Below are positions 1 to 9,287 of a stretch of 64,000 bases of DNA, piece by piece. The notes under the pieces are model-generated. The model saw nothing but the letters and a program-made list of their open reading frames with translations. It had not been told where the DNA came from and made no database searches. Position 1 is the stretch's first letter, and each line of letters opens with the position of its first letter. The stretch lies in assembly GCF_001244735.1 (NCBI RefSeq), contig NZ_LN868937.1, positions 1,460,946 to 1,524,945 of the forward strand, given 5' to 3'. Source of the DNA: Bacillus andreraoultii. Its GTDB lineage: Bacteria > Bacillota > Bacilli > Bacillales > Caldibacillaceae. Position numbers and translations under genes: made by a program.

Positions 1-539
1 GTTACTCACTCACTTATTTCGCCTTCTTTGTAAAAACAGTTGCGCAAACATTAAAGGAATTCCCAGAACTTAATTCAACATGGGCTGGCGATAAAATCAT
101 TCATAAAAAGGATATTAACCTCTCCATAGCTGTTGCTACAGATGATGCATTATTTGTGCCAGTTATTAAACATGCGGATGAAAAATCAATAAAAGGAATT
201 GCTCGAGAGATTCATGAGTTAGCTACAAAAGTACGAACTGGACGTTTACAGTCAGAAGATTTGCAAGGAGGTACATTCACGATTAATAATACTGGATCTT
301 TTGGTTCAGTTCAATCGATGGGTATTATTAACTACCCACAAGCAGCAATTTTACAAGTTGAATCAATTGTTAAGAAATTAGTTGTAATGGATAACGGAAT
401 GGTCGCTGTAAGAGATATGGTTAATTTGTGCTTATCTCTTGACCATCGAGTTCTAGACGGCTTTATTTGTGGTAAGTTTTTAAAGAAAGTTAAAGAACGA
501 CTGGAGACCATGACAAAAGAAAATATTTCCATTTATTAA
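1..539 (+). CDS. bkdB: Branched-chain 2-oxoacid dehydrogenase E2, lipoamide acyltransferase (3' part)
   Basis: The reading frame is already open at base 3 and ends with TAA at 539, giving 178 visible residues. They form the C-terminal catalytic domain of a 2-oxoacid dehydrogenase E2; the lipoyl and subunit-binding domains lie upstream of the window. The signature DHRVLDG (bases 441-461) carries the catalytic His and the DG of the E2 HxxxDG motif, and NNTGSFGS precedes it. E2 moves the acyl group from lipoamide to CoA. The protein looks more like Bacillus BkdB than PdhC or OdhB, and the methylmalonyl-CoA genes downstream fit, because valine and isoleucine breakdown through Bkd yields propionyl-CoA. 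A terminator follows directly, so this is probably the last gene of a bkd operon. The subfamily is inferred; the E2 fold is certain. Confidence 0.9.
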   Translation, partial: YSLTYFAFFVKTVAQTLKEFPELNSTWAGDKIIHKKDINLSIAVATDDALFVPVIKHADEKSIKGIAREIHELATKVRTGRLQSEDLQGGTFTINNTGSFGSVQSMGIINYPQAAILQVESIVKKLVVMDNGMVAVRDMVNLCLSLDHRVLDGFICGKFLKKVKERLETMTKENISIY

Positions 540-546
540 ATTCGTT

Positions 547-572
547 AAGGGGCTATTTATTAGTCCCTTTTT
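547..572 (+). terminator. Rho-independent terminator after bkdB
   Basis: A short hairpin (AAGGGGCTA pairing with TAGTCCCTT, loop TTTAT) ends in a run of five T. It lies 8 bases after the bkdB stop. Repeat copy A starts immediately after the T run. Confidence 0.85.
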
Positions 573-573
573 A

Positions 574-719
574 AGCTAATAGGAAAGTTCTACTTTCCTT
601 GTGCGCCTAAGTACACAAGGAAGGATCTAGCAGCATTACATTGCAACCGAAAAAAAGCTTTTTCGGCGAACTCTAGTCTCTTGGTTGCCTTGAGGCTCGA
701 GCCATTAGTTTTCTTTAAA
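574..719 (+). repeat. Dispersed intergenic repeat, copy A
   Basis: About 146 bp, one of six related copies in this window. Shared blocks are CTAATAGGAAAG at the start, CACAAGGAAGG near the middle, GCGAACTCTAGTCTCT, and TTTCTTTA at the end. It is rich in small inverted repeats: GGAAAGT/ACTTTCC, CCTTGTG/CACAAGG, CCGAAAAA/TTTTTCGG and the palindrome GGCTCGAGCC. No open reading frame of note. The family was not recognised. It could be a MITE-like element or a structured RNA unit. Confidence 0.8.
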
Positions 720-812
720 TGAAAAAACAAAATCCATAATCATTCGAAGTTCTATATTACTCCAATGTATTAGTAAATAGTAATTAGATTTACTCTTTTA
801 GTTATATTCGTT

Positions 813-840
813 TTGCAATTATACTTTTTTCAGCTACAAT
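813..840 (+). promoter_or_regulatory. Probable sigma-A promoter of mutA
   Basis: TTGCAA (813-818) and TACAAT (835-840) are 16 bases apart, 43 bases before the mutA start codon. This is the best -35/-10 pair in the 164-base gap between repeat copy A and mutA. Both boxes differ from consensus by one base or two. Confidence 0.5.
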
Positions 841-883
841 AACAAATATAATGAATCTAATTTTCAAATAAGGGGGAATTATT

Positions 884-2821
884 TTGAAGGAGGTTCACGG
901 TGCCAGACAATTTAAAGAAGTGGTAGGTAGCAAATTTTTAAATGCACGTTATGAACAATGGGTGGAAGCAGCAAACCGCGCTTTAAAGGGGAAAACAATT
1001 AGTGAATATTACCATCGTACATATGATCATATTACGATTAAACCACTTTATATAAAAGATGATTTACCCGCTGGCTTTGAAAGAATGAATCCTAGTTTAA
1101 ATAAAAATAATGAATGGAAAATTGCTCAGTTCGTTCAAGCAGAGACTCTTGAAGAACTTAATAAAAATTTGTTAGAAGCAATAAAATATGGGCAAGATAC
1201 AATATCTTTTCAACTTACAAATAACATGAACGAGACATCACTTGAAACCATACTTCATAATATTGATCTTGACAGCCTGCCTTTTTTTATTGTTAGCAAA
1301 GAAGAAATTATCCCTTTTTATTTTATGTTAGCAAATAAAATGAACGTAAATACGGTTTCAGGTTTTATTGGTTGTGATCCAATTGCTGTTTTTTTAGAGA
1401 ATGGCGTTTCACTTGATCGAATGAAAACGTTTTATTCACTTTGGAAAGAAACAATCTTGTTTGTAAATCAATCTTTACCAAATGTAAAACCAATTTTCGT
1501 AGATGGAAGGATTTATGAAAAGACTGGCGGAACTGCGGTACAACAACTTGCGTTCTCCCTCGCGAGTGCTGTTGAGCATATTGAACAATTAAAAGAAAAA
1601 GGGATGAGTATAGAAGACATTTTTGGAAAAATCGTATTTGGCTTTTCTGTAGGATCGGACTTTTTTACAGAAATTGCAAAACTTCGAGCTGCAAAATACT
1701 TATGGAATAAAATTGCTGAAATGTATCATGTACAAAATAAAAAGTTGCCAATTTTTGCAGAAACAACAATGGTAAATAAATCAAAATTAGATCCGTATAC
1801 GAATATGCTTCGAATTGGTGGTGAAGCGTTCGCAGCGGTAGTTGGTGGCGTACAATGGTTAAGAGTTACTCCGTATGATGAAGTTTTTCATGAAATTAGT
1901 TCATTGGGAACAAGATTGTCATACAATATCCATCATTTACTACGTGAAGAGGCAAAGCTAAGTATTGTTAGCGATCCGAGTGGAGGGTCGTACTTTATCG
2001 AATCATTGACTCGTGAGCTAATAGAAAAGGCTTGGGAACTATTTTTGAAAATTGAAGAATCAGGTGGGATGTTACAGGCGACCAAATCAGGTGAAATACA
2101 AAAACAAGTAACTCAAGTAAGAAGAAAAAAGCAAACGGATTTTTATTATCGCAAAATAAAATTAATAGGAACAAATCAATATGTAGATGCGAATGAGAAA
2201 TTGCATGTAGGAAACAATTGCGACAATGAACAATTCAGTGGTCACTTACTAGATGATAATCTTGATAAGATAAAGGAAATGGTTCAAGCGGGAGCGATGT
2301 TAAAGGACTTTTTTAATGAAACAATCGATCAATCAATAAGCGGTGAAAATATTGACCCTCTTACACCATACCGATTAAGCGAACGTTACGAAGAATTGCG
2401 ATATGAGATATCACACTATGAAAGAAATATCGGGCAAAAGCCTGAAGTCATTTTAATTAGTTGTGGTGATACAAAAATATTAAAATCACGATTTGAGTTT
2501 GTATCAGAATTTTTACGTGGAGGTGGTATAAGCACAGTTTTCCACGAAGGAAACAACTTTGACAAAATTATAAAAGAAACCGGGAAAAAATTATATTGTT
2601 TTTGCGGGTCGGAACAGCAATTGATGGAGGCGCTTGCTCCAATAGAAAATATTATTCAAAAGTATCCGGATAAAGAGTTTATTATATACGGTGTAGATAA
2701 TGATGAGGTTCAAGAAAAGTTCGAACAATGTGGTATCCACCTATTCATTAAAGAAGATAAAAACCAATTAGTCGTATTACAAAAGATTGTACGTTTTTTA
2801 GTTAGGGGGGATCATGCATGA
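884..2821 (+). CDS. mutA: Methylmalonyl-CoA mutase small (beta) subunit
   Basis: 645 residues, the usual size for the non-catalytic subunit of the heterodimeric methylmalonyl-CoA mutase. With MutB it interconverts methylmalonyl-CoA and succinyl-CoA in the cytosol. The N-terminal half has the mutase TIM-barrel pattern (for example [11 protein letters not shown] and [11 protein letters not shown], parallel to [11 protein letters not shown] and [10 protein letters not shown] in MutB). The C-terminal domain keeps the cobalamin-domain layout but lacks DxHxxG, having SCGDTK in the equivalent place; that loss is normal for this subunit. The start is TTG at 884, 7 bases after AGGGGG. Its stop overlaps the mutB start as ATGA, so translation is probably coupled. 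Confidence 0.93.
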   Translation: MKEVHGARQFKEVVGSKFLNARYEQWVEAANRALKGKTISEYYHRTYDHITIKPLYIKDDLPAGFERMNPSLNKNNEWKIAQFVQAETLEELNKNLLEAIKYGQDTISFQLTNNMNETSLETILHNIDLDSLPFFIVSKEEIIPFYFMLANKMNVNTVSGFIGCDPIAVFLENGVSLDRMKTFYSLWKETILFVNQSLPNVKPIFVDGRIYEKTGGTAVQQLAFSLASAVEHIEQLKEKGMSIEDIFGKIVFGFSVGSDFFTEIAKLRAAKYLWNKIAEMYHVQNKKLPIFAETTMVNKSKLDPYTNMLRIGGEAFAAVVGGVQWLRVTPYDEVFHEISSLGTRLSYNIHHLLREEAKLSIVSDPSGGSYFIESLTRELIEKAWELFLKIEESGGMLQATKSGEIQKQVTQVRRKKQTDFYYRKIKLIGTNQYVDANEKLHVGNNCDNEQFSGHLLDDNLDKIKEMVQAGAMLKDFFNETIDQSISGENIDPLTPYRLSERYEELRYEISHYERNIGQKPEVILISCGDTKILKSRFEFVSEFLRGGGISTVFHEGNNFDKIIKETGKKLYCFCGSEQQLMEALAPIENIIQKYPDKEFIIYGVDNDEVQEKFEQCGIHLFIKEDKNQLVVLQKIVRFLVRGDHA

Positions 2822-4962
2822 GACCGAATTTTAAAGAGATTACAATACTTCCAGATGGTGTTCAGAGCGAAGAATTTAAGAAAGAGCGAGTTTTTGAAAC
2901 ATACGAAAATATTTCCATTCAATCAGCATATACAAATGCAGATGCAAAAAATATTGACCATTTACATTTCTATCCAGGTTTGCCGCCGTATACGAGAGGA
3001 CCATATCCAACAATGTATGTGAACAGACCATGGACCATTCGTCAGTATGCGGGATTTTCCACAGCCGAAGAGAGTAATGCCTTTTATTTGCGAAATTTAA
3101 AAGCGGGTCAAAAAGGTTTATCCGTTGCGTTTGATCTTCCTACGCACCGTGGTTATGATTCAGATAATCCTCGTGTCATTGGTGATGTCGGAAAAGCAGG
3201 GGTAGCCATTGACTCGATTTTAGATATGAAAATATTATTTGATCAAATCCCTCTAGATAAAATGTCGGTTTCAATGACTATGAATGGTGCCGTTTTGCCT
3301 ATAATGGCCTTTTATATCGTTACAGCAGAAGAACAAGGGGTCTCGCAAAGCCAATTATCTGGAACGATTCAAAATGATATTTTAAAAGAATATATGGTTC
3401 GAAACACGTATATTTACCCACCAGCTATGTCGATGCGGATTATTTCTGATATTTTTGCCTACACAGCTGAACATATGCCAAAGTTTAATAGCATTAGCAT
3501 TTCTGGTTACCATATACAAGAGGCAGGGGCTCCCGCTGATATAGAATTAGCATATACATTAGCAGATGGGCTCGAATATGTTAGAACGGGTCTTGCTGCA
3601 GGTATTGATATTGACGCATTCGCCCCTAGACTTAGCTTTTTCTGGGGAATTGGGATGAATTATTTCATGGAAGTAGCGAAACTTCGTGCAGCACGCTATA
3701 TTTGGGCAAAATTGATGAAACAATTTAACCCTAAAAATCCAAAGTCACTTGCCTTACGTACCCATTCCCAAACATCTGGATGGAGTTTAACAGAACAAGA
3801 TCCATTCAATAATGTCATTCGAACGTTAATTGAAGCACATGCTGCAGCGATGGGGCATACACAATCACTACATACTAATGCCCTTGATGAAGCTATTGCA
3901 CTACCGACGGATTTCTCTGCCCGAATTGCCCGCAACACACAAATCTATTTGCAAGAGGAAACAGGAATTACGAAAACAATTGATCCATGGGGCGGTTCTT
4001 ATTATGTTGAAACATTAACGAAACAATTAATAGATCGTGCTTTTAAACATATTGAAGAGATTGAAAGCTTAGGTGGCATGACAAAAGCTATCGAGGCAGG
4101 TTTGCCAAAGCTGAAAATAGAAGAAGCAGCTGCAAAAAGACAGGCGATGATTGATTCAGGTAAAGAGAAAATTATTGGAGTCAATTCTTATCAAACCGAT
4201 ATCGAAGAGGAGATTGACATTCTTGATATTGATAACACCATTGTTCGTGAAAAACAAATTGCTAGATTAAAAGAATTAAAAGCGACAAGAAACAATGAAG
4301 CGGTTGAAACAGCTTTAGTAGCAATTCGTGAAGCTGCAAAAACAGGTGAAGGAAACTTACTTGCATTATCAGTAGAAGCAGCTAGACAGCGGGCAACGTT
4401 AGGTGAAATCTCAGACGCTATTGAGTCTATTTCTGGAAGACATCAAGCAACCATTCGTTCAATAAGTGGTGTATATCGAAATGCCTATCAAAATAATGAA
4501 AAGATCGAAGAAATTAGGGCGATGACCGAAGAGTTTTATCAATTAGAAGGTAGAAGACCTCGATTACTTATGGCGAAAATTGGTCAAGATGGTCATGACC
4601 GCGGAGCTAAAGTAATCTCGACTGCTTTTGCTGATCTTGGCTTTGATGTTGATATCGGTCCTCTTTTTCAAACTCCAGAGGAAACAGCACGCCAAGCGGT
4701 AGAAAATGATGTTCATGTTATCGGAATGAGCTCACTAGCAGGTGGACATAAAACGTTTCTTCCTCAATTAAAAGAAGAATTGAAAAAGTTAGGTCGTATG
4801 GACATTGTTGTTGTAGTTGGAGGGGTTATTCCGTCTAAAGATTATGCCTTTTTAAAAGAACACGGTGCAGCAGCAATATTTGGTCCGGGAACAGTAATAC
4901 CTGATTCTGCGAAAATTGTTTTAGAAGAAGTTTATAAACAGTTGGGCTATGAGGAAGTGTAA
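2818..4962 (+). CDS. mutB: Methylmalonyl-CoA mutase large (alpha) subunit
   Basis: 714 residues, full length for the catalytic, adenosylcobalamin-binding subunit. The N-terminal TIM barrel contains the family pattern RGPYPTMY and RQYAGFST. The C-terminal B12-binding domain has the base-off motif D591-x-H593-x-x-G596 ([10 protein letters not shown]), where the histidine ligates cobalt. The product makes succinyl-CoA from methylmalonyl-CoA, the last step of propionyl-CoA assimilation. ATG at 2818 overlaps the mutA stop; GGGGGG just upstream inside mutA is its ribosome binding site. Only two bases separate its stop from meaB. Very close in plan to the Bacillus mutAB pair. Confidence 0.96.
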   Translation: MRPNFKEITILPDGVQSEEFKKERVFETYENISIQSAYTNADAKNIDHLHFYPGLPPYTRGPYPTMYVNRPWTIRQYAGFSTAEESNAFYLRNLKAGQKGLSVAFDLPTHRGYDSDNPRVIGDVGKAGVAIDSILDMKILFDQIPLDKMSVSMTMNGAVLPIMAFYIVTAEEQGVSQSQLSGTIQNDILKEYMVRNTYIYPPAMSMRIISDIFAYTAEHMPKFNSISISGYHIQEAGAPADIELAYTLADGLEYVRTGLAAGIDIDAFAPRLSFFWGIGMNYFMEVAKLRAARYIWAKLMKQFNPKNPKSLALRTHSQTSGWSLTEQDPFNNVIRTLIEAHAAAMGHTQSLHTNALDEAIALPTDFSARIARNTQIYLQEETGITKTIDPWGGSYYVETLTKQLIDRAFKHIEEIESLGGMTKAIEAGLPKLKIEEAAAKRQAMIDSGKEKIIGVNSYQTDIEEEIDILDIDNTIVREKQIARLKELKATRNNEAVETALVAIREAAKTGEGNLLALSVEAARQRATLGEISDAIESISGRHQATIRSISGVYRNAYQNNEKIEEIRAMTEEFYQLEGRRPRLLMAKIGQDGHDRGAKVISTAFADLGFDVDIGPLFQTPEETARQAVENDVHVIGMSSLAGGHKTFLPQLKEELKKLGRMDIVVVVGGVIPSKDYAFLKEHGAAAIFGPGTVIPDSAKIVLEEVYKQLGYEEV

Positions 4963-4964
4963 AA

Positions 4965-5999
4965 ATGGCTGAAAACAAGCGTATCCGTTTGAAAAAACAG
5001 GATATCGAAATTCCACTAGATCAATTCATTGTTGGAATAAAAAATGGTGACCGGGCAACGTTAGCAAAGGCCATTACATTAATTGAAAGTAACCATCCTG
5101 ATCATTTTCATGCAGGTCAACAGCTGTTAAAAGAAATTATTCCCTTTACAGGTAAATCGGTACGAATTGGCATAACGGGTGTTCCAGGGGCCGGAAAAAG
5201 TACGTTTATCGATCGTTTTGGAACAGAACTTTGTCGTCTTGGAAAAAAGGTGGCCGTACTTGCCATTGATCCATCATCAACAATGACAGGTGGGAGTATC
5301 CTTGGAGATAAAACGCGAATGGAGTCTTTGTCTCGTGAAGATAATGCTTTTATCCGCCCTTCTCCTTCTTCTGGAACATTAGGTGGTGTTCATCGGAAAA
5401 CTCGGGAAAGTATTTTACTTTGCGAGGCAGCAGGTTTTGATGTTATACTAGTTGAAACCGTTGGTGTAGGCCAAAGTGAAGTTGTTGTTAGGACAATGGT
5501 TGATATGTTTTTAATGCTTACAATCACAGGTGCTGGTGACGATTTACAAGGGATGAAAAAAGGGATTATGGAACTGGTTGACGGAATTATCGTTACAAAA
5601 GCGGATGGAGCAAATAAAGATTTTGCTAGGAAGACGAAAAATGAGTATAATCAAATTTTGCACTACTTAGTACCTGCAACAGATGGTTGGGAAACAAAAG
5701 CATACACATGTTCATCGTTAACTGGAGAAGGAATTGTTGAACTTTGGCATGTTGTTAATGAATTTGTTAATAAAGCAAAACGCACTGGTGTTTTTCTAGA
5801 AAGAAGGAAGAAACAAACTAGTGATTGGCTACTTACTTCAATTGCAGAAAAACTACAGCAATCTTTTTTTCAACATGAACAGATTAAATCCATCTTACCA
5901 ACAATGAAACGTGATGTTGAAATTGGGAATATCCCTGTTTCTAGTGCGGTCGAACAATTAATGAATATTTATTTAACTAACAATTGTCACAAGGAGTGA
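4965..5999 (+). CDS. meaB: MeaB/ArgK-type G-protein chaperone of methylmalonyl-CoA mutase
   Basis: 344 residues with a SIMIBI-class GTPase domain: Walker [10 protein letters not shown] at residues 72-80, then a DPSS segment and the [10 protein letters not shown] segment typical of the MeaB family. MeaB uses GTP hydrolysis to guard loading of adenosylcobalamin into the mutase and to rescue inactivated enzyme. Its place directly behind mutB (2 bases apart) supports that role rather than the old ArgK kinase name. The last residues and the ribosome binding site of brxB are closely packed, so mutA-mutB-meaB-brxB read as one transcript up to the terminator at 6514. Confidence 0.94.
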   Translation: MAENKRIRLKKQDIEIPLDQFIVGIKNGDRATLAKAITLIESNHPDHFHAGQQLLKEIIPFTGKSVRIGITGVPGAGKSTFIDRFGTELCRLGKKVAVLAIDPSSTMTGGSILGDKTRMESLSREDNAFIRPSPSSGTLGGVHRKTRESILLCEAAGFDVILVETVGVGQSEVVVRTMVDMFLMLTITGAGDDLQGMKKGIMELVDGIIVTKADGANKDFARKTKNEYNQILHYLVPATDGWETKAYTCSSLTGEGIVELWHVVNEFVNKAKRTGVFLERRKKQTSDWLLTSIAEKLQQSFFQHEQIKSILPTMKRDVEIGNIPVSSAVEQLMNIYLTNNCHKE

Positions 6000-6001
6000 A
6001 A

Positions 6002-6442
6002 ATGATGAGTATAGATTTCAATTTGATGATGAATGATTTTATCGAACAAGCACGTAAAGATATTGCCGAAGCTGGATATATAGAATTACGCACACCTGAA
6101 GAAGTAGATGAAGCATTTAAAAAAGAAGGGACCACATTGGTTATGATTAATTCAACATGTGGCTGTGCTGGTGGAATTGCTCGACCAGCCGCAAAAAATG
6201 CAATTCATTATGATAAGCGACCAAATCATTTAGTGACTGTTTTCGCTGGACAAGATAAAGAAGCTACTGCACAAGCAAGAAGCTATTTTGAAGAATATCC
6301 ACCATCCTCTCCGTCTTTTGCACTATTAAAAGATGGTAAGCTTGTCGGGATGGTTGAACGCCATGAAATTGAAGGACATTCACCCGTTACTGTCATCGAG
6401 CGACTACAAGAACTCTTTGAACAACATTGTGAAGAAATATAA
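6002..6442 (+). CDS. brxB: Bacilliredoxin, BrxB/YqiW family
   Basis: 146 residues of the BrxA/BrxB (DUF1094) family, with the active-site C53-G54-C55 in NSTCGCAGG. Bacilliredoxins remove bacillithiol from S-bacillithiolated proteins after oxidative stress in the cytosol. The start chosen is ATG 6002, 5 bases after AAGGAG; an in-frame TTG at 5984 lies before that site and inside meaB. The next codon is also ATG (6005). It is the last gene before a terminator. In Bacillus subtilis the same gene sits between bkd and yqjC, matching this order. Confidence 0.92.
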   Translation: MMSIDFNLMMNDFIEQARKDIAEAGYIELRTPEEVDEAFKKEGTTLVMINSTCGCAGGIARPAAKNAIHYDKRPNHLVTVFAGQDKEATAQARSYFEEYPPSSPSFALLKDGKLVGMVERHEIEGHSPVTVIERLQELFEQHCEEI

Positions 6443-6465
6443 GTAACGAACACATACTGAATAAT

Positions 6466-6514
6466 AAAACCACCTGTTTTTGTTTATACTAACGAAAAAA
6501 GCGGGTGGTTTTTT
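6466..6514 (+). terminator. Terminator of the mut operon, overlapping the next start region
   Basis: AAACCACCTG pairs with CGGGTGGTTT, one pair being G-T, across a loop of about 25 bases with further T/A pairing, and ends in TTTTTT. The descending arm GGGTGG (6503-6508) is also the only plausible ribosome binding site for the L,D-transpeptidase gene that begins at 6513. Confidence 0.75.
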
Positions 6515-7025
6515 GAATATTATTTTTAGTATTTTACTTTTAGTCTCACCGATTTCTCCACTGTGGCCAATAGGACCGAACCCATTACCTGGAGACCCAA
6601 TAATTATCGTTAATAAGACAACAAATGAAGTGGCATTTATTTCTGATGGAGAAATTCAAGATGTGTATAAAGCAGCCACGGGTAAAAAGCCTGAATTAAC
6701 TCCAGAAGGTATGTTTACTGTAACGGTAAAAGCAATTAATCCATATTACCGGAAGAAAAATATTCAAGGAGGGTCTCCTAAAAATCCATTAGGAACGCGG
6801 TGGATTGGCTTTGATGCGGTGGATACGGACGGGAGAACATATGGAATACACGGAACAAACCAACCTTGGTCCATTGGATTATATATTTCGGAAGGGTGTA
6901 TCCGGTTAAATAATGAAGATGTCGAAAAATTATTTGGAGATGTTCCTATCGGGACAAAAATTTTCATCACAAATGAAAATCGTAGCTTTGAACAGATTGG
7001 AAAAGAAAAAGGGGCCATTCCATAA
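6513..7025 (+). CDS. L,D-transpeptidase, YkuD family
   Basis: 170 residues with a short hydrophobic N-terminus (NIIFSILLLVSPISPLWPIG), probably a signal peptide, then one YkuD catalytic domain. The active-site pattern is present: H113 in GIHGTN and C129 in SEGCIRLNNEDV. Such enzymes form 3-3 peptidoglycan cross-links or attach proteins to the wall, outside the membrane; several in Bacillus are spore-related. No LysM domain is present. The start chosen is TTG 6513 behind GGGTGG, because the longer frame to 6480 would begin inside the terminator without a ribosome binding site. It has no close relation to the mut genes. Confidence 0.85.
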   Translation: MNIIFSILLLVSPISPLWPIGPNPLPGDPIIIVNKTTNEVAFISDGEIQDVYKAATGKKPELTPEGMFTVTVKAINPYYRKKNIQGGSPKNPLGTRWIGFDAVDTDGRTYGIHGTNQPWSIGLYISEGCIRLNNEDVEKLFGDVPIGTKIFITNENRSFEQIGKEKGAIP

Positions 7026-7040
7026 TCGAGGAATTGGCCC
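7001..7040 (-). terminator. Terminator for the Prli42-like gene, shared with the ldt 3' end
   Basis: GGGCCAATTCC pairs with GGAATGGCCC (one bulged base). Read on the minus strand it is followed by TTTTTCTTTT, so it best serves the micropeptide gene at 7065-7160. It overlaps the last codons of the convergent L,D-transpeptidase gene. Confidence 0.65.
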
Positions 7041-7064
7041 AAAGTTTAAAGAAAATATCTTATC

Positions 7065-7160
7065 TTAAAAAAGAGCGGATAGCCCTGTAAACAATGTAGT
7101 AGCGACCATAGCGAGAATCATTAAATAAACAATAATTTTCCGTACTTTTTTATTTCCCAT
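7065..7160 (-). CDS. prli42: Prli42-like stressosome-associated micropeptide
   Basis: 31 residues: MGNKKVRKIIVYL, then a single membrane span of about 18 residues ending GLSALF. A charged N-terminus followed by one transmembrane helix is the layout of Prli42, the membrane miniprotein described in Listeria that anchors the stressosome through RsbR. GGAGGT lies 12 bases upstream and a terminator lies downstream on the same strand. It is convergent with the L,D-transpeptidase. Function here is by homology to a remembered family; the coding call is supported by ribosome binding site, start and composition. Confidence 0.75.
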   Translation of the reverse strand: MGNKKVRKIIVYLMILAMVATTLFTGLSALF

Positions 7161-7478
7161 AGAGACGTTCTAACCTCCATAATATTCTACTTAAAATTAT
7201 TTTATCGTTAATTACAACTCCGAACAAGTCTAAAATTTTTCCTTTCTTAATAGATTTATATAAGAAGAACTAAATAATATTTCAATAAAATATATTTTTC
7301 TTATTTTCAGTGATTTATTAGTGAAAATGTGAGGATTTTGATATATTATATAAATATGTACTATGACATCGAAATCTGTTCAATAACAGTTGTGTGATAG
7401 ATTTTGGGTAATGTCAAAAGTTCTATGAAAAACGGATAAGCAAACAAGATTTATTCCGAAATAAGGTGGAGAACCGTC
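7161..7478. other. AT-rich gap between prli42 and the long inverted repeat
   Basis: About 318 bases without a credible gene. It holds GATATATTATATAAATA-type promoter-like sequence near 7338-7356 and an imperfect inverted repeat TGACATcgAAATCT / AGATTTTgggtaATGTCA (7362-7416). AGTTGTGTGATAGATTTTGGG at 7388-7408 partly recurs in the same orientation on the other side of the transposase (9139-9180). The left boundary of the insertion may lie here, but no clean end is visible. Confidence 0.4.
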
Positions 7479-7632
7479 GCCATTTGCCCTTGACAAACAC
7501 GCCGATGGTTTAAGTTAGGTGTAACAAGGGTGAAGGGAACTAAATTAAGGCATGACAAATACGCCCTTGTTTTCCGAAAATTTTAAACCATCGGCTAGTT
7601 CGGTTTGTCAAGGGTTCGCTTCGCCAAATGGC
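7479..7632. repeat. Long imperfect inverted repeat downstream of the transposase
   Basis: Four nested arm pairs in one 154-base stretch: GCCATTTG 7479-7486 with CAAATGGC 7625-7632; CCCTTGACAAAC 7487-7498 with GTTTGTCAAGGG 7603-7614; CCGATGGTTTAA 7502-7513 with TTAAACCATCGG 7583-7594; AACAAGGG 7523-7530 with CCCTTGTT 7564-7571. A related direct motif, TGACAAAyACGCC, occurs twice inside. It lies 45 bases beyond the transposase stop. It could be a structured end of the insertion sequence, a hairpin RNA, or a separate palindromic element. Confidence 0.8.
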
Positions 7633-7676
7633 TGGTTTGAATGTTAAACCATTCAAGGGCTCAGCTAAAGCTAAAT

Positions 7677-9023
7677 TTAGGCGGCTTGTATTTCTAGAAG
7701 CCATTGTTGAGCGAGTTCAATCATTTTTGTCCAACGTGCCGGCATGTGTGGCAATTTGGAGAGTTCTGGGATCATAACTGGCACTTTATTCTCCAGTGAA
7801 GCATGTGGCCTGAGAAAGTTAAAATATGCTACGAATAAAGTCACATAGGATACCGATCCCTTTTCTGAACCAAACCCATGTGTAGCCTTATAATTACCCT
7901 TAAAAGTACGATTGAGTCTCTCAATAATTTGTTTAAGCGGTCGATATTCCGTTGAAACAGGATCCTCATTGGTTAATCCAATGACTTGCTTCACATCAAA
8001 GTGGATATCGTGCTGGGCAAAGAAGTGTTGAGCCAAAAGGTAAATAGGATTCCCATCGACCACAAAAGTAAGATCTTCTGGAATCTCTTTTAGCTTAAGC
8101 AATACTTCATCAATGGCTAATACAGCTGCCTGTGTATCTCGGTTTGGTGAAACAGGATACGACAAAATAATCTTTTTTACGGTATCAAAGAAGAAGAACA
8201 AGTAATTCCAACGTCCACTCACACGGATATACGTTTCATCACCGCAAAATTGATTGGAAAGCTCATACGGATAATGGTCGATAAACGGTTTCATTATGAG
8301 CGCGACACTGTTTTCGTAGTTTAAAATACTTTGGTGAGAAATAGAAACTCCGTGAATATCATTCATAATGGCCGCGGTTTTGCGCGCTGATAAGCCGTAG
8401 TTTACGTGATAAGTCAAAATAAGTCCCAGTGTATGCGGAGACACGTACAATTTCGATAAATCTACTTTCGGTAACTCTGGAGACTCTTTCGACAGTGGCT
8501 TATAGTCGAACTTAAACAGGCGAAATATATAGCGCATTTTGAACGCTTGTGGGTCTTTTTTGAACGGTTTCTTCTCTTCTTTCGAAAGACCTTTTAACTT
8601 CTTTTGGTAGTAAGAACATTGATTATTTTTACACTTGAAAACATCAAAATCTTTTCGTTCTTTTATCTTTTCAAGTGTTTTTGAACAGTGAGGACATCGT
8701 AAAATGGCCTCTTTCAAATAACGATTCTTTTCGCTAAACAAACACGCACACACTTTACATTGATATTGTCCTTTATCTCCATTATTTGCATAAAGAAAAT
8801 CAGAAGGAGCACCACACTTTGGACAATTCAAATGAGAAGGCACACAAACTTTGGCGTTTTTATGTCTACGAACCGGTTTTAATGGTTTCCCGTGTTTTTC
8901 TAGAAAATCATTAAGTAGTTCTTGATAATCAAGCTTTTCAAGTGTTTCAACAATCGGAAGCTCATCCACCTGTAGTTTTCGATAAGGCTTGCTTATCGGT
9001 TTTTCTTCGGGTTTATCAAACAT
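7677..9023 (-). CDS. DDE transposase with N-terminal zinc ribbons
   Basis: 448 residues. Two or more zinc-ribbon motifs occupy the N-terminal third (CPKCGAPSDFLY, CKVCACLF, CPHCSKTL, then CKNNQC). A helix-turn-helix-like part follows (NYGLSARKTAAIMNDIHG), then an RNase H-like DDE core: D in CGDETYIRVSGRW, D in FVVDGNPIY, and E in IIERLNRTFKGNY, near residues 264, 323 and 367. It catalyses DNA strand transfer of its own element. The core resembles the IS6/IS240-like DDE group, but the long zinc-ribbon N-terminus is unlike classical IS6 and I cannot name the family. The frame is intact, so the element may be active. It separates the two halves of the propionate pathway genes. Confidence 0.85.
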   Translation of the reverse strand: MFDKPEEKPISKPYRKLQVDELPIVETLEKLDYQELLNDFLEKHGKPLKPVRRHKNAKVCVPSHLNCPKCGAPSDFLYANNGDKGQYQCKVCACLFSEKNRYLKEAILRCPHCSKTLEKIKERKDFDVFKCKNNQCSYYQKKLKGLSKEEKKPFKKDPQAFKMRYIFRLFKFDYKPLSKESPELPKVDLSKLYVSPHTLGLILTYHVNYGLSARKTAAIMNDIHGVSISHQSILNYENSVALIMKPFIDHYPYELSNQFCGDETYIRVSGRWNYLFFFFDTVKKIILSYPVSPNRDTQAAVLAIDEVLLKLKEIPEDLTFVVDGNPIYLLAQHFFAQHDIHFDVKQVIGLTNEDPVSTEYRPLKQIIERLNRTFKGNYKATHGFGSEKGSVSYVTLFVAYFNFLRPHASLENKVPVMIPELSKLPHMPARWTKMIELAQQWLLEIQAA

Positions 9024-9095
9024 ACTCTTTCCAATTAAAAGAGTCTGTAAAATTTTGATAGTCTCATCTTGGTACTTGATAAATTCAAATAAATA

Positions 9096-9167
9096 GGTTA
9101 ATAATTGAGGATACAGACTTGTTCACTCCAATCTTGTTAGTTGTGTGTGTGGTAACCTCAATTAACC
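9096..9167. repeat. Inverted repeat upstream of the transposase
   Basis: GGTTAATAATTGAGG (9096-9110) pairs with CCTCAATTAACC (9156-9167) apart from three extra bases in the first arm. The loop is 45 bases. It lies 73 bases before the transposase start and may mark the right end of the element. No matching end was found on the left side. Confidence 0.5.
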
Positions 9168-9287
9168 ATAGATTTTAGGGGGTGGCAAGTCTTTTTTTGT
9201 TCAATGCCTTATAAATCAATGGTTGTTAACCTATTTAATATAAAAACTTTTGACAATACGACTTTTTGTTTAAGGGGTGAAGTATGG

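Noticed and set aside
720-883. Cobalamin riboswitch upstream of the B12-dependent mutase genes
   Set aside because: No B12-box or aptamer core is visible in the 164-base gap.
884-2821. Inactivated MutA because the DxHxxG cobalamin motif is missing
   Set aside because: The small subunit of heterodimeric methylmalonyl-CoA mutases normally lacks that motif.
7479-7658. CRISPR-like repeat array
   Set aside because: The repeated motifs are inverted arms of one hairpin with irregular spacing, not evenly spaced direct repeats.
7677-9023. Assigning the transposase to IS6
   Set aside because: The DDE core is similar but the protein is about twice as long, with zinc ribbons, and no IS6-type short terminal repeats were found.
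9204-9287. N-terminal extension of mce
   Set aside because: It has no ribosome binding site and no fit to the family; GTG 9288 has AAGGGGTGA at the right distance.
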